A DNA stretch of 64,000 nt from Streptomyces xiaopingdaonensis (GTDB lineage: Bacteria > Actinomycetota > Actinomycetes > Streptomycetales > Streptomycetaceae): contig NZ_AJTQ01000063.1 in assembly GCF_000262345.1 (NCBI RefSeq), positions 48,844 to 112,843 of the forward strand, given 5' to 3'. The position numbers and the translations under genes were made by a program. Under the pieces are notes generated by a model. It saw only the letters and a list, made by a program, of their open reading frames with translations. It did not search any database and had not been told where the DNA came from. The first letter of the stretch is position 1; each line of letters opens with the position of its first letter. Shown here piece by piece: positions 51,301 to 58,913 of the stretch.

Positions 51301-51541
51301 TGTCGACGAGCGAGGCGAGGCTGGGGGAGGCGAGGAGCAGCGCCTCGTGGAGCTCGGCGTCCTCCCCGGCGGACGCCAGCACCGCGGCGCACGCCTCCCG
51401 CTGGCGCGGTTCGCCCGCATGCCCGGTGGGCAGCCCGGGCGCCCGCGGGTTCAGTGGGGACCTGCACAGGAAGAGGTCGGCCGCCCTGAAAAGCGGCACG
51501 CCGTCCCTGCGGTGCGTGTCCGAGATGCTCGGCTCCCGCAT
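48326..51541 (-). CDS. lanB: Lantibiotic dehydratase LanB (full length)
   Basis: tRNA-glutamate-dependent dehydratase of 1071 residues, the usual full size. The N-terminal glutamylation domain begins at FRAADLFLCRSPLN and has RRRTRPTPFGLFAGVAVG, the family's RTRxTPFG motif. The C-terminal elimination (SpaB_C) domain starts near residue 750 at NWIYLKLHGPARCQDALL and holds GWFFLRYTDPSGHHLRVRL. It turns Ser and Thr of the precursor into Dha and Dhb. ATG 51541 is chosen for AGGGGGAGA directly ahead; the frame stays open upstream into the lanA hairpin. It follows lanA by 86 bp across that hairpin. Confidence 0.95.
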   Translation of the reverse strand: MREPSISDTHRRDGVPLFRAADLFLCRSPLNPRAPGLPTGHAGEPRQREACAAVLASAGEDAELHEALLLASPSLASLVDRVREHGAEGITDARLRRASLAVLRYDVRRRTRPTPFGLFAGVAVGTFDSTAKAERGPAHRTRTHVDMQWLTRVGNRLEADAAVLSSLNVQAHQGLRVRGDRLVLAYPSTRGLPPRGDGPDRSTVSVRRTPLVAEAVAKARCPVPYGKLVGDLSAAFPEVAVERVRTLLAALVREELLITEVRPPLDGGDPLRHVLDVLDRAACGDGTSGETEELRRALHRLDNARHAYDALPVGAGAGRLRHLLDTARAAEPDDTPLHIDTRLDTELRLPHVVRSEVERAAEVMWRLSRPKLGLFALREYHRRFLDVYGADRLVPVLELLDEATGLGAPAGYGWPNSEAPEVPPEDARSVGRDRAMARLVARAQRAGRREVVLSDAELAEFVRGSADPADLPASCEVTVQVTAPGADALGEGEFRVFLSPSPGSHRAGSTFARFADLDTEWRARFSALHRDVPAHVAGAGPVDLAFRPRGGRAANLAHTVPGTGRRISVGVPDAVGVEELPIEEVGIGATLERMTAVHLPTGRELVPVLGNMVSAPAQAPNAVRLLWEIGLEGQRLWEPWNWGPLADAPFVPRVRHGRFVLASAVWRLDELRAAAEESGAGWEATLARWREWWQVPRLVLAVAADQRLTLDLDDAWHRELLRDQLCRNPELIAQEVPGEHEGWLESPFAGHATELVVPLTRRPDVPPRRGYAGRHQPERTVHGLGGNWIYLKLHGPARCQDALLRDHLPALVNLAGEKGADGWFFLRYTDPSGHHLRVRLHAEAADRLWGRVAPAVGALLGEWQRAGLVRSHTLAQYDPETERYGGPTAQHLAEQVFRYDSEAALELLRLAKEPENDHDVESLAAVSVASLAHAFGPPGPEDPLLAGDFGDDSAAAWLSMTGSRRDLPQEYRAGAGRWRRLVDPYAGFPALTGDGTGQRIREALLPRDEAVRRLAARVREASSTPRGRVVGSLLHMACNRLFGGDSAQEAKVLGIARGAVQDNLNRRRHHA

Positions 51542-51586
51542 GTCTCCCCCTGGTCGTCTGCTTCCGGTGCCCGGCCGCGGGCGGGT

Positions 51587-51623
51587 CGTGCCGGGGAGGG
51601 ACGCGCGGTCCCTCCCCGGCACG
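51587..51623 (-). terminator. lanA-lanB attenuator hairpin
   Basis: Perfect 16-bp stem (51587-51602 and 51608-51623) with a 5-base GCGCG-type loop, 4 bases after the lanA stop. Such partial terminators let the small precursor be made in large excess over LanBC. It may also protect lanA mRNA from 3' decay. Confidence 0.8.
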
Positions 51624-51627
51624 GGTG

Positions 51628-51798
51628 TCAGCAGCAGTGGCTGCAGCCGGAGCCGCCGCCCTCACTGGTGCAGCCCGGGGTGCAGTAGGAGATGCTGGTG
51701 ACGGCCGGGCCGGCCACCGACTTCTCCACACCGATCTCCAGGTCGAGGTCGAGCAGCCCCTCGTCGTTCCTCACGTCAGCGGGAGAGTTGATACCCAC
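51628..51798 (-). CDS. lanA: Class I lanthipeptide precursor, planosporicin-like
   Basis: 56 residues. Leader about 1-32, containing the class I recognition box LLDLDLEIGVE and ending in GPA. The core (33-56) starts VTSISY and continues CTPGCTSEGGGSGCSHCC. Compared with planosporicin as I recall it, only positions 1 (I to V), 4 (V to I) and 6 (W to Y) differ. By analogy Ser3-Cys7, Thr8-Cys11, Ser13-Cys20, Ser18-Cys23 and Ser21-Cys24 would form rings and Thr2 and Ser5 would be dehydrated. No Trp is present and no halogenase or Cys decarboxylase gene is nearby. GTG 51798 has AAGGAGG 5 bases ahead. The CTPGC ring is the lipid II binding part shared with nisin. Confidence 0.95.
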   Translation of the reverse strand: MGINSPADVRNDEGLLDLDLEIGVEKSVAGPAVTSISYCTPGCTSEGGGSGCSHCC

Positions 51799-51960
51799 AT
51801 CGGCCTCCTTCGTCGAGAACAGACAGGTGTGCACCGGATCGATCCGAGTTATACGCAAGCACGTCTGTGCCTCCCGACTCACCGGGTAGCTGGGGAAATG
51901 GCAGTGATGGCAGGTTCGTGGCAGGGGCGCACCCGAGGGGCGCGCGGCGGAGGCCGTGCC
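51799..51960 (-). promoter_or_regulatory. lanA promoter region
   Basis: On the minus strand TATAAC (51848-51853) could be a -10 box, giving a leader of about 43 bases. No good -35 sits 17 bases ahead, which suggests an activator. GCACAGACGTGC just upstream has short inverted GCAC/GTGC ends. The sigma-type GAACC-N15-GCTAC pattern is absent (a GAACC and a GCTAC do occur, but 22 bases apart). I infer control by the LuxR-type regulator at 56549. Confidence 0.45.
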
Positions 51961-51993
51961 GCAACCTTCTTGGGGAATTGCGCAGACAACCGT

Positions 51994-52018
51994 GAACCGC
52001 GTCCGTCAGCAGCGCTAC
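51994..52018 (+). promoter_or_regulatory. ECF-type promoter of the cluster sigma gene (site 1)
   Basis: GAACC (51994-51998), 15 bases, GCTAC (52014-52018), in the wider context CGTGAACCGC. The predicted transcript begins at about the GTG at 52028, so the sigma mRNA would be leaderless. Identical elements precede the ABC operon and the immunity operon. Confidence 0.82.
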
Positions 52019-52027
52019 ACACAAGAT

Positions 52028-52585
52028 GTGTGTTCCGACGAGACTCTGCTGACCGCTGCCGCGCACGGCGACCAGTCGGCCCTGCGGGACCTGTACGAGA
52101 GACACGCTGCCGCCATGCTGCGCCTCATCCGCAGGCTCACTTCGGACCAGGGCGTAGCCGAGGAGATCCTCCAGGAGTCATGGCTGGCCGTCTGGCGCTC
52201 CGCTACGGGCTTCCGAGGCGAATCCTCCGTGCGCAGCTGGCTGTTGGGCGTCGCACGGCGGCAGGCACACAACCAGCTGCGCCGCTCCCGTCCCCGCTTC
52301 GCCGACCTCGCCGAGGCGTACGAGGTCCCCGACCCCGCCCCCGGCGTCGAGGAACAGGTCGTCGTCGCAGCCGAGCGCGACGCACTGCGCACGGCCGTCA
52401 GGGCCCTGCCGGAACACCTGCGCGAAGTCCTCGCGCTCGTGCTCGTCGAAGACCTGGCCTACCCGGAGGTGGCGGAGGTGCTGGAGATCCCCGTCGGTAC
52501 CGTCAAAAGCCGCATGTCGCACGCCCGCAAGCGGCTCGGCAACATGCTCGCCGCCACGCGGCTGGAAGGAACGGCGCGACGATGA
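52028..52585 (+). CDS. ECF sigma factor of the lanthipeptide cluster (PspX/MibX-like)
   Basis: 185 residues. Region 2: GDQSALRDLYERHAAAMLRLIRRLTSD, AEEILQESWLAVWRSATGFRG, VRSWLLGVARRQAHNQLRR. Region 4: LPEHLREVLALVLVEDLAYPEVAEVLEIPVGTVKSRMSHARKRL. It overlaps the anti-sigma gene by 4 bases. The frame is open further upstream (GTGs at 51956 and 51992), but those lie in or before the promoter element and lack spaced ribosome sites; I choose GTG 52028, about 10 bases past the -10 GCTAC, as a leaderless start. It probably activates its own promoter. Confidence 0.87.
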   Translation: MCSDETLLTAAAHGDQSALRDLYERHAAAMLRLIRRLTSDQGVAEEILQESWLAVWRSATGFRGESSVRSWLLGVARRQAHNQLRRSRPRFADLAEAYEVPDPAPGVEEQVVVAAERDALRTAVRALPEHLREVLALVLVEDLAYPEVAEVLEIPVGTVKSRMSHARKRLGNMLAATRLEGTARR

Positions 52586-53484
52586 AGCAACCACCCCACC
52601 TGGAGGACGACGCCCTCGCAGCCCTCGCCACATCGACCGCGGACGAGGCGCGCCCCGCGCACCTCGCAGAATGCGCCGCCTGCCGCAGCCGCCTCGCCTG
52701 GTGGCAGGGCATCACCGACGCCGTCCGCACCGACGAAGCGGCGCGCACCGCAGCCGCGCCCTCCTTCGACGCCCTCGTCGCTCCGGCCCTCACCCCGCCG
52801 ACCGCCCCGCAACCGCAGCCCGTCCTGTCGACGGCGCCCCACCGTCCGTCACCCGCGCGCACGCTCCGCCTCGCCGGACAACTCGTCCAGCGCCAGGCGA
52901 AGCTGCTCCCCCGAGCCTGGGCGCCGCTCAGCGCGGCCGGCCTCCTCGCCGCCGCTCTGCTCGCACCGCTCCTCGGCGACCCGAGCACGACGCTCCGCGC
53001 CTTCTCCGCCGCCGCGGTCCTCGTCCTCCTGCTCGGCGCCCTCCTCGTCAGCTCCCCCAGAACCGACCCAAGACACGAGCTGATGCACACCCTCCCGACC
53101 TCGCCGACGAGCGTCTTCCTCGCCCGCACCACAGCCGTGCTCACCCTCGACCTGCTGCTCGCGCTCGGCTGCTCCGCGCTCCTCGGCGACCTCGGCTGGT
53201 GGACGGCCGTCTCCGGCTGGCTCGGACAGGGCCTCCTCGCCTCCACCGCTGCCCTCGCCCTCTCCCTCCGGCTCGGCGCCGCCACCGGGGCCTCGGCCGG
53301 TGCGGCGATCTGGCTGCTGAGCGTCCTGACCGGACCCGACGGCCTCCTCACCAGCCCGCTCGCCGTCGTCCTCGACCCGCTCCTGACGACCTCCTGGTGG
53401 ACGCTCGCCCTCTCCGCGCTCCTCCTCGCCTGGGCCGTGCGCCAGGTCCGCCGCTCTTCCGACACCCCCGCCGAACCCGCGTGA
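52582..53484 (+). CDS. Membrane anti-sigma factor (PspW/MibW-like)
   Basis: 300 residues. The N-terminal zinc-type anti-sigma motif is HLAECAACR (HxxxCxxC), close to residue 28. About six membrane spans follow (WAPLSAAGLLAAALLAPLL, FSAAAVLVLLLGALLVS, TLDLLLALGCSALLG, LLASTAALALSLRL, AAIWLLSVLTG and WTLALSALLLAWAV). Unlike ordinary single-span anti-sigmas it has a large membrane part, which may sense envelope state or the peptide. ATG 52582 overlaps the sigma stop. Confidence 0.85.
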   Translation: MKQPPHLEDDALAALATSTADEARPAHLAECAACRSRLAWWQGITDAVRTDEAARTAAAPSFDALVAPALTPPTAPQPQPVLSTAPHRPSPARTLRLAGQLVQRQAKLLPRAWAPLSAAGLLAAALLAPLLGDPSTTLRAFSAAAVLVLLLGALLVSSPRTDPRHELMHTLPTSPTSVFLARTTAVLTLDLLLALGCSALLGDLGWWTAVSGWLGQGLLASTAALALSLRLGAATGASAGAAIWLLSVLTGPDGLLTSPLAVVLDPLLTTSWWTLALSALLLAWAVRQVRRSSDTPAEPA

Positions 53485-53507
53485 ACCGCCCGCCGCCCAG
53501 CCGCTAC
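53483..53507 (+). promoter_or_regulatory. ECF-type promoter of the three-gene ABC operon (site 2)
   Basis: GAACC (53483-53487), 15 bases, GCTAC (53503-53507), again within CGTGAACCGC and followed by GTAC. It overlaps the end of the anti-sigma gene and lies about 100 bp before the 53610 gene. Confidence 0.82.
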
Positions 53508-53609
53508 GTACACGCACGTACCGCCTCCCGTGCCCGGCTCCCCCCGTTACCGGCAGGGGAGGCGGTACCTCCCACCAGACACCGACCACGCCGAGAGGGG
53601 GCCACAGAC

Positions 53610-54242
53610 ATGCGCACCGCATCCAACACCGCGTCGCCGCAGGCCTCTTGGGCCCAGGAAGCCCGTCGCTGCGGGAGAACCGCGCTCCTGCTGCCCGTGC
53701 TCGCCGCCGTCGCCGCGTTCGCCGCGTTCTCGGCGGGCCCACCGGAAGGGACCCTCCTCGGACGCCTCGTGCTCGAGTGCGCCCTGCCCGTCGCGACAGC
53801 ACTCGCCTGCGCCACCGTGGTCGTACGCGAGCCCATGGCCGAGCTCCACATGACGCTGCCCACCGGCTACCCCCGTACCGTCACCCGCCGCCTGACCCTC
53901 GTCGGCGAAGCTTCGGCCGTCTCCGCGCTCCTCCTCGTCGCAGCCCTCCTGGCCACGGGGAGTTCCCCGGCGCCCGCCGCGACCCTCGTCGAACTCCTCG
54001 CCCACACCGTCCTGTTGAGCGGAACCGCCGTCTGGTCCGCCGTACGCTTCGGCTCGGGCGCTGCCGCCACCGGAACGGTCGCCGCCGTCGTCGTCGCCAA
54101 GGTCCTCCTCCTCGATCAGGCCGTCCCGCAGGCCACCGTCCAAGCGCCCTGGGCGCTTCTCGTAGGCGGCGCTCTCTTCCTGCTCGCCCTGCGCACCCTC
54201 GCCGACGCCGAGCGCTTCGCCCTGCGCCTGCAGGAGGTCTGA
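53610..54242 (+). CDS. Six-span membrane protein of ABC system
   Basis: 210 residues with about six hydrophobic helices (TALLLPVLAAVAAFAAFSA, LPVATALACATVVV, AVSALLLVAALLATG, LLAHTVLLSGTAVWSAV, ATGTVAAVVVAKVLLL and WALLVGGALFLLALRTLA). No known signature; its place before a permease and ATPase, like mibJ/pspJ, suggests a permease-like subunit. ATG 53610 follows GAGAGGGGG. Its stop overlaps the next start by one base. Confidence 0.7.
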   Translation: MRTASNTASPQASWAQEARRCGRTALLLPVLAAVAAFAAFSAGPPEGTLLGRLVLECALPVATALACATVVVREPMAELHMTLPTGYPRTVTRRLTLVGEASAVSALLLVAALLATGSSPAPAATLVELLAHTVLLSGTAVWSAVRFGSGAAATGTVAAVVVAKVLLLDQAVPQATVQAPWALLVGGALFLLALRTLADAERFALRLQEV

Positions 54243-55036
54243 TGAACGCGCTGCTGTGCACCGTGCGTTACGAGGCGCTCATGGCGGTACGACGCAAGGC
54301 GGTCCTCGGCACCGTCGTCCCGCTCACCGCGCTCAGCCTGCTCCTCGCCGTCACCTCGCCCGTCGTCACCGGCCACACCGACCCGACGGCCCGCGTCGGC
54401 GCCGTCGTGGTGCTGGTCAACACCTTCTGTGCCCTCGGTGTCGGCATCGCCCTCGCCGACCGGCTCCGCAGAGGCATGGAGACACGCGGCCTCGCCGACG
54501 TACTGGAGGCAACCCCCACCGCCGCCCTCTCGCGCAGCCTCGGCGCCTCGCTCGGGCCGCTGCTCACCGCGCTCACGCCCGTCGCCGTACCTCTCCTGCT
54601 CTACGGCGCCGTCGTCGCTGCTGCCGCCGCCTCGATCGTGCCGTTGGCCACCACGCTCACCGCTCTCGTCACCGCCGTACTCCCCGCTGCGCTCCTTGCC
54701 GCCTCGCTCGGCGGGCTGCTCGGCGCGCTGATGCCGGTAGCGGCCGCGCGCGGTGTCCTCGTCGCCGCGTGGCTGTGGGCCGTCCAGTTCCCGCCCGCGC
54801 TCTCGCCCGTCCCCACACCCACGGGCACCGTGTTCAGCCCGCTCGGCGGATACCCGCTCGTGGCCTGGGCCCACGCTCCGGAGGTCTGGGCACGCCGCGA
54901 GAGCACCGGCTTCGCACGCCCCGAAGTGACCGACGCGACAGCCCTGTTGAACCTGGCCCTCGTGGTGGCGCTCGCCCTCGCCTGCTACGCCCTCGGCCAC
55001 CTCGCCACCCGACTGCGACGACACGGAGCGCCATGA
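54242..55036 (+). CDS. ABC transporter permease (PspY-like)
   Basis: 264 residues with six membrane spans. VVVLVNTFCALGVGIALADRLRRGMETRGLADVLEATP and the LLAASLGGLLGALMPVAAARG helices look like ABC-2 permeases. It overlaps the ATPase gene (ATGA). Likely exports or expels a compound at the membrane; immunity and export are both possible. Confidence 0.75.
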   Translation: MNALLCTVRYEALMAVRRKAVLGTVVPLTALSLLLAVTSPVVTGHTDPTARVGAVVVLVNTFCALGVGIALADRLRRGMETRGLADVLEATPTAALSRSLGASLGPLLTALTPVAVPLLLYGAVVAAAAASIVPLATTLTALVTAVLPAALLAASLGGLLGALMPVAAARGVLVAAWLWAVQFPPALSPVPTPTGTVFSPLGGYPLVAWAHAPEVWARRESTGFARPEVTDATALLNLALVVALALACYALGHLATRLRRHGAP

Positions 55037-55980
55037 ACATCACCACCCGCCGACTCGCCAAGGTCTACCGCGGCGGCCACCGCGCGCTCGACGACGTCGG
55101 CCTCCACGTCGAAGGCGGCACCGTCGGGCTCCTCGGTGCCAACGGAGCGGGCAAGACCACACTCCTGCGCGTCCTCACCGGCATCCTGCGCCCGACCTCC
55201 GGCACCGTCGAGGTCGCCGGGCACGATCTCGCGACGGCCGCGGGCCGTACCGCGGTGAAACGCACACTCGGTTACCTTCCGCAGGAGCTCTCCCTCTACC
55301 CGGACCTGACGGCACGTGAGTTCCTCGACTACATCGGCGTCCTCAAGGGGCTCGACGACAAGCGCGAGCGTCGCAGACAGGTCGAGGAACACCTCGGTGA
55401 CGTCGGCCTGGAGGACGCCGCGGAACGCCGCCTCTCCGGTTACTCCGGCGGCATGAAACGCAGAGTCGGCATCGCCCAGGCGCTCATGGGCGAGCCGACC
55501 GTACTCGTCGTCGACGAACCGACCACGGGCCTCGACCCGCACGAGCGCATGCGGTTCCGCAGGCTGCTCGCCGGACTCGGACGGGGGCGCACCGTGCTGC
55601 TCTCCACCCACATCCTCGACGACGTCGCACAGACTTGCCGCGAGGTCGCCGTACTCGACTCGGGGAAGCTCCTCTTCCACGACACCACGGCCGCGCTCGT
55701 CAGCCAGGCTGCCGGGCGCACTTGGGCCGTCACCGCGACAGAGGTCGGCGGCGGTCCGCCCCCGGAAGCAGACGTCGTCAGCGCGGCCACGACGTCAGCA
55801 GGTGCCGAGTACCGGATGGTTGCCGACGCCGCCCCGGCCGGCGGTCGACCAGCCGAACCCACTCTGGAGGACGGCTACGCCGCTCTCCTCCGCGACCACG
55901 CCCCCACCCGAGCTCACGCCACGGCAGGCCACAGCACGGCCCGGTCCACAGCAGAACCGCATCCACACGAGAGGAAGTAA
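55033..55980 (+). CDS. ABC transporter ATPase (PspZ-like)
   Basis: 315 residues. Walker [16 protein letters not shown]-loop [12 protein letters not shown], signature [15 protein letters not shown], Walker [17 protein letters not shown]-loop STHILDD. A C-terminal extension of about 90 residues follows, Ala/Pro/His-rich at the end. ATG 55033 overlaps the permease stop. Partner of the two membrane proteins before it; all three are read from promoter site 2. Confidence 0.85.
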   Translation: MNITTRRLAKVYRGGHRALDDVGLHVEGGTVGLLGANGAGKTTLLRVLTGILRPTSGTVEVAGHDLATAAGRTAVKRTLGYLPQELSLYPDLTAREFLDYIGVLKGLDDKRERRRQVEEHLGDVGLEDAAERRLSGYSGGMKRRVGIAQALMGEPTVLVVDEPTTGLDPHERMRFRRLLAGLGRGRTVLLSTHILDDVAQTCREVAVLDSGKLLFHDTTAALVSQAAGRTWAVTATEVGGGPPPEADVVSAATTSAGAEYRMVADAAPAGGRPAEPTLEDGYAALLRDHAPTRAHATAGHSTARSTAEPHPHERK

Positions 55981-55985
55981 CCACG

Positions 55986-56426
55986 ATGAGCCCCGCGGCC
56001 CCCCCACCCGCTGCAGCTCCGCGCGCCGAATCGCGCAGGCACACCAGGCGCCACGGCGCATTTCTCGGCGCGGCTCTCGCCGTGCTGGCGCTCGCCGGCA
56101 CCGCCGGCTGCAAGGGCGAAGGGCGCGCCGACCCAGCCACCACCGATCCGGCACCGTTGCCGAGCCCCACGAGCACAAAACAGGAGATCGGCGAAGAGAA
56201 CTTCGCCTACACCTGGCCGTTCACCGTCTCCCGTGGCACAGCCGAGTGCCGCAACGGTGACAAGGCCGTCTTCACCGTGCAGGGAGGCACGACCTATGCG
56301 CTCAACGACCGTGCGCGCCAAGCCGGTTACCCGGATGTCGCGCCCATCCGCGCATCGGGGAGCGGTGGCGGGGATATCAGCCTCGGCACCGTGTTGAGCC
56401 GCACCTTGAAGCTCTGCAACTCGTAG
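55986..56426 (+). CDS. Lipoprotein of the lanthipeptide cluster (PspQ/MibQ-like)
   Basis: 146 residues with a twin-Arg-like basic start, a hydrophobic helix and lipobox LAGTAGC (Cys at about residue 42). The mature part begins with a Pro/Thr/Ser linker and a domain with [28 protein letters not shown], resembling DUF2511. A second and third Cys (in AECRN and KLCNS) could form a disulfide. ATG 55986 lies 5 bp after the ATPase stop, with GAGGAAG. A lipid-anchored protein in this place may help self-protection; that is inference. Confidence 0.78.
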   Translation: MSPAAPPPAAAPRAESRRHTRRHGAFLGAALAVLALAGTAGCKGEGRADPATTDPAPLPSPTSTKQEIGEENFAYTWPFTVSRGTAECRNGDKAVFTVQGGTTYALNDRARQAGYPDVAPIRASGSGGGDISLGTVLSRTLKLCNS

Positions 56427-56548
56427 CGAAGGGGACGGCGCGGGCTCTCCGGGTCTCGCGCCGGCTCCCCAGCACGGTTTCATCCCACCGGTAGAGGCCG
56501 CGGGACAAACCCCAGGGAGAACCGTAAGCACAACGGGGGAGATCCAAC

Positions 56549-57250
56549 TTGTTCGAGCAAGCGGGCCCCACGACGGGGCCCGGGCGTCAGGTCATCGCCC
56601 ACCACGCACTCCGCGAGCTACTCGACTCGCCCCACACACCGCTCGGCAGACTCCGGGCCCAGCTGCCCCACATCCGTTTCGTCGCCTATCGGGACCTCGC
56701 CTCAGAGACGACAGTCCTCACCGCGCCGTTGCTGATGCCGTCGACGACCGAGTTCCAGAACGAGGAGTTGCGTGCCGTCCGTCTCAACCAGGCCACCGCT
56801 CTGATCGTCGCCGTCACGCATGATGTCTCCGGGCATCAGGCCTACCACGCCATACGTTCGGGCGCCGACCTCGTCTTCAACCTCGCCAATCCCAGCCGGG
56901 AGCAGCTCGACGCCGTCTGCGCACGGTGCATGAGCCACAGTTCCGCCGTGGTCGGTCTGAGTCAGCACAGCCGTTCTTCCTTCGTTGAAGCTGCAGGTGA
57001 GACGCGACCCGACGGCCATCCCGGTCCGTACGACGAGGAGTTGTTGAGACTGCTGGGCACTACGCTGACGGTCTCCGAGATCGCTCGGCGCTTCTACTGT
57101 TCCGAGCGCACCATGTACCGCCGCATCCGTCATCTCTACGACGCCTTCGGTGTCTCCCGCAGATCGGAGCTGATGGCGGCGGTCGCCAGGAACAACGGAC
57201 GACCGAACGTCGTCGCCAGGCGCAATCTCTCGTCCAGCGACGCCAGTTGA
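56549..57250 (+). CDS. LuxR-type regulator (PspR/MibR-like)
   Basis: 233 residues. The C-terminal HTH reads LLRLLGTTLTVSEIARRFYCSERTMYRRIRHLYDAFGVSRRSELM. The N-terminal 160 residues resemble a receiver-like fold without the phosphate-accepting Asp in a standard context (VTHDVSGHQAYHAIRSGADLVF). The start is TTG at 56549 with GGGGGAGA 7 bases ahead, a weak start that may keep the level low. I infer it activates lanA, as MibR and PspR do. Confidence 0.83.
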   Translation: MFEQAGPTTGPGRQVIAHHALRELLDSPHTPLGRLRAQLPHIRFVAYRDLASETTVLTAPLLMPSTTEFQNEELRAVRLNQATALIVAVTHDVSGHQAYHAIRSGADLVFNLANPSREQLDAVCARCMSHSSAVVGLSQHSRSSFVEAAGETRPDGHPGPYDEELLRLLGTTLTVSEIARRFYCSERTMYRRIRHLYDAFGVSRRSELMAAVARNNGRPNVVARRNLSSSDAS

Positions 57251-57260
57251 CGAGGTACTC

Positions 57261-57308
57261 GGCCGTGCCGGCCCCCGGGCGCTCGACTCCGGGGGCTCGT
57301 GCACGGCC
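57261..57308. terminator. Bidirectional terminator between regulator and immunity genes
   Basis: Two-step stem: GGCCGTGC (57261-57268) with GCACGGCC (57301-57308), and inside it GCCCCCGG (57271-57278) with CCGGGGGC (57289-57296). It ends 2 bp before the converging lanF stop. Confidence 0.75.
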
Positions 57309-57309
57309 G

Positions 57310-58068
57310 TCAGCGGATGCGTGCGTCCGCTGACTCCACAAGGCGGAAGAACCCCTGCTCGAGGTCCCCGTCCGGTGCGAGTCCGGCCAACGCTCCCTCG
57401 TACCGCGTACGGCCTTCGACGAGGACCTGGACCCGGTCGCATACCTGAGCAACCTCCGCGAGCTGGTGGCTGGCGAGGAGAATGGCCACGCCCTCGTCGG
57501 CGAGGGCCCGAATGATGCCGCGCATCTCCTTGATTCCTACGGGGTCCAGGCCGTTCGTCGGCTCGTCGAGGAGGAGAAGCCGAGGGCGGGCGAGAAGAGC
57601 CACGGCGATCCCGAGACGCCAGCGCATACCGAGCGAGTACGCTCCGACGCGCCTGCCGCCCACCCCGTCCATCTTCACCGTCTGCAGTGCGGGGGCGATC
57701 CATTCCTCAGGGACGCCGCGCAGCCGAGCGTGCACCTTCATCGTCTCGGCAGCCGTCAACGTGGGCCACAGACCGGGTACTTCGATGAGTGCTCCGACCT
57801 GCGCAAGGGACTCCCGGCCCACAGGACGGCCGAAGATATCGATCGTCCCCGACGTGGGCCGCTGAAGGCCCAGCATGGCTTTCATCAGGGTTGTCTTGCC
57901 GGCGCCGTTGGGGCCGAGGAGGCCGTAGACCTCCCCTGTCTCCACCGACAGATCGACACCGTCGAGGGCACGGTGCGAGCCGTAGTGCTTGTGGAGGCCA
58001 CGGATGGTGAGCGCCGTACTCTCGGTCGGCGTCGAGGGCGCAGTGTCTGTCTGTTGTGCTCCGGGCAT
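57310..58068 (-). CDS. lanF: Lantibiotic immunity ABC ATPase (LanF type)
   Basis: 252 residues. Walker [16 protein letters not shown], signature YSLGMRWRLGIAVAL (SLGM rather than SGGQ), Walker B LLLLDEPTNGLDP, and VGALIEVPGLWPTLTAAE, where Glu replaces the Q-loop Gln. This E-loop and SLGM are marks of the bacitracin/lantibiotic immunity (LanF, BcrA) group. With the permease it expels the peptide from the membrane. ATG 58068 lies 1 base from the permease stop. Confidence 0.88.
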   Translation of the reverse strand: MPGAQQTDTAPSTPTESTALTIRGLHKHYGSHRALDGVDLSVETGEVYGLLGPNGAGKTTLMKAMLGLQRPTSGTIDIFGRPVGRESLAQVGALIEVPGLWPTLTAAETMKVHARLRGVPEEWIAPALQTVKMDGVGGRRVGAYSLGMRWRLGIAVALLARPRLLLLDEPTNGLDPVGIKEMRGIIRALADEGVAILLASHQLAEVAQVCDRVQVLVEGRTRYEGALAGLAPDGDLEQGFFRLVESADARIR

Positions 58069-58069
58069 C

Positions 58070-58873
58070 TCAGATCTCCTTCCGGCTCATGTGGATTCGT
58101 CCGATGACGATCAGGACCGCCGTCAGCGCAGCCGCGAGCCCGAGTGCGAGGGGAATGGCTGACGGGTCTCTCACCGGGCTGTCTTCGGGAAGGGGCACGC
58201 CGTTCGGGCCGATGCCGGCGAGCGGCAGCACGACGCGCATCGGCCAGGCGAAGGGGACTGCGAACCAGAAGACCTTGTCGGAGACGAGCGCACCGCAGAG
58301 CAGCCCGGCCACACCGACCCCGATGCTCGGTCCCATGCCCCAGACGACCGCGCAGAGCACGGCGAGGGCCGTCATGGAGAGCCCGACCAGCCACGGCAGG
58401 TACACCGCGGGCAGGACCGTCCCCATCGCTTCGGGGAACGCACCGGCGAGGGCGGCGCCGAGCGCCAGCATGAGCAGCAGGACCGTCGAGGAGACGAAGC
58501 CGAGGACGCCGAGGGCTGCGACCTTGCCGACGAAGTAGCGGCCGCGCGGGACGCCGTAGGAGAGCAGCAGACGCCAGGCGTCCTGGTCGGCCCGGACGGA
58601 GAGGGCGGCGGCCAGGCCGGCAGTCATCGGGACGAGAACGCCCCAGAACTCCAGGGTCACGTTCTGGAAGACCTCGAACGTTCGCCCTGCCTTCGCCTCG
58701 GAGGAGCCGAGCGAGCCGAGGAACAGCGGCACCGTGATGATCACGGGGGCGAGGAGGTGGTACCAGAGGAGGAAGCCGCGGCGATGGCGGATGAGCTCCG
58801 TGCCGACGACCGTCACCAGCGACGGTGCGTCGCGACCGCGCGCGAGCGGCGGGGCCGACGTTTCGACTGTCAT
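58070..58873 (-). CDS. lanE: Lantibiotic immunity ABC permease (LanE type)
   Basis: 267 residues with six spans. TELIRHRRGFLLWYHLLAPVIITVPLFLG at the start and QDAWRLLLSYGVPRGRYFVGKVAAL are typical of LanE/MutE-type immunity permeases. ATG 58873 is 41 bp from GCTAC of promoter site 3. Only one permease is present, while LanFEG systems often have two. Confidence 0.85.
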   Translation of the reverse strand: MTVETSAPPLARGRDAPSLVTVVGTELIRHRRGFLLWYHLLAPVIITVPLFLGSLGSSEAKAGRTFEVFQNVTLEFWGVLVPMTAGLAAALSVRADQDAWRLLLSYGVPRGRYFVGKVAALGVLGFVSSTVLLLMLALGAALAGAFPEAMGTVLPAVYLPWLVGLSMTALAVLCAVVWGMGPSIGVGVAGLLCGALVSDKVFWFAVPFAWPMRVVLPLAGIGPNGVPLPEDSPVRDPSAIPLALGLAAALTAVLIVIGRIHMSRKEI

Positions 58874-58913
58874 GCGATCTCCCAGAGGGACCGGTTCGGT
58901 GGACGGGGGGTAC

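Noticed and set aside
48332..51688. 1118-residue plus-strand frame opposite lanB
   Set aside because: No motif and no ribosome site; it is antisense to an intact, full-length dehydratase.
51883..51915. GAACC and GCTAC upstream of lanA on the minus strand
   Set aside because: 22 bases apart, too far for the element used at the other three sites.
55855..55878. GAACC and GCTAC 14 bases apart before the lipoprotein gene
   Set aside because: The spacer is one base short and the CGTG...GC context of the three real sites is missing. It lies in the ATPase coding sequence and could be chance.
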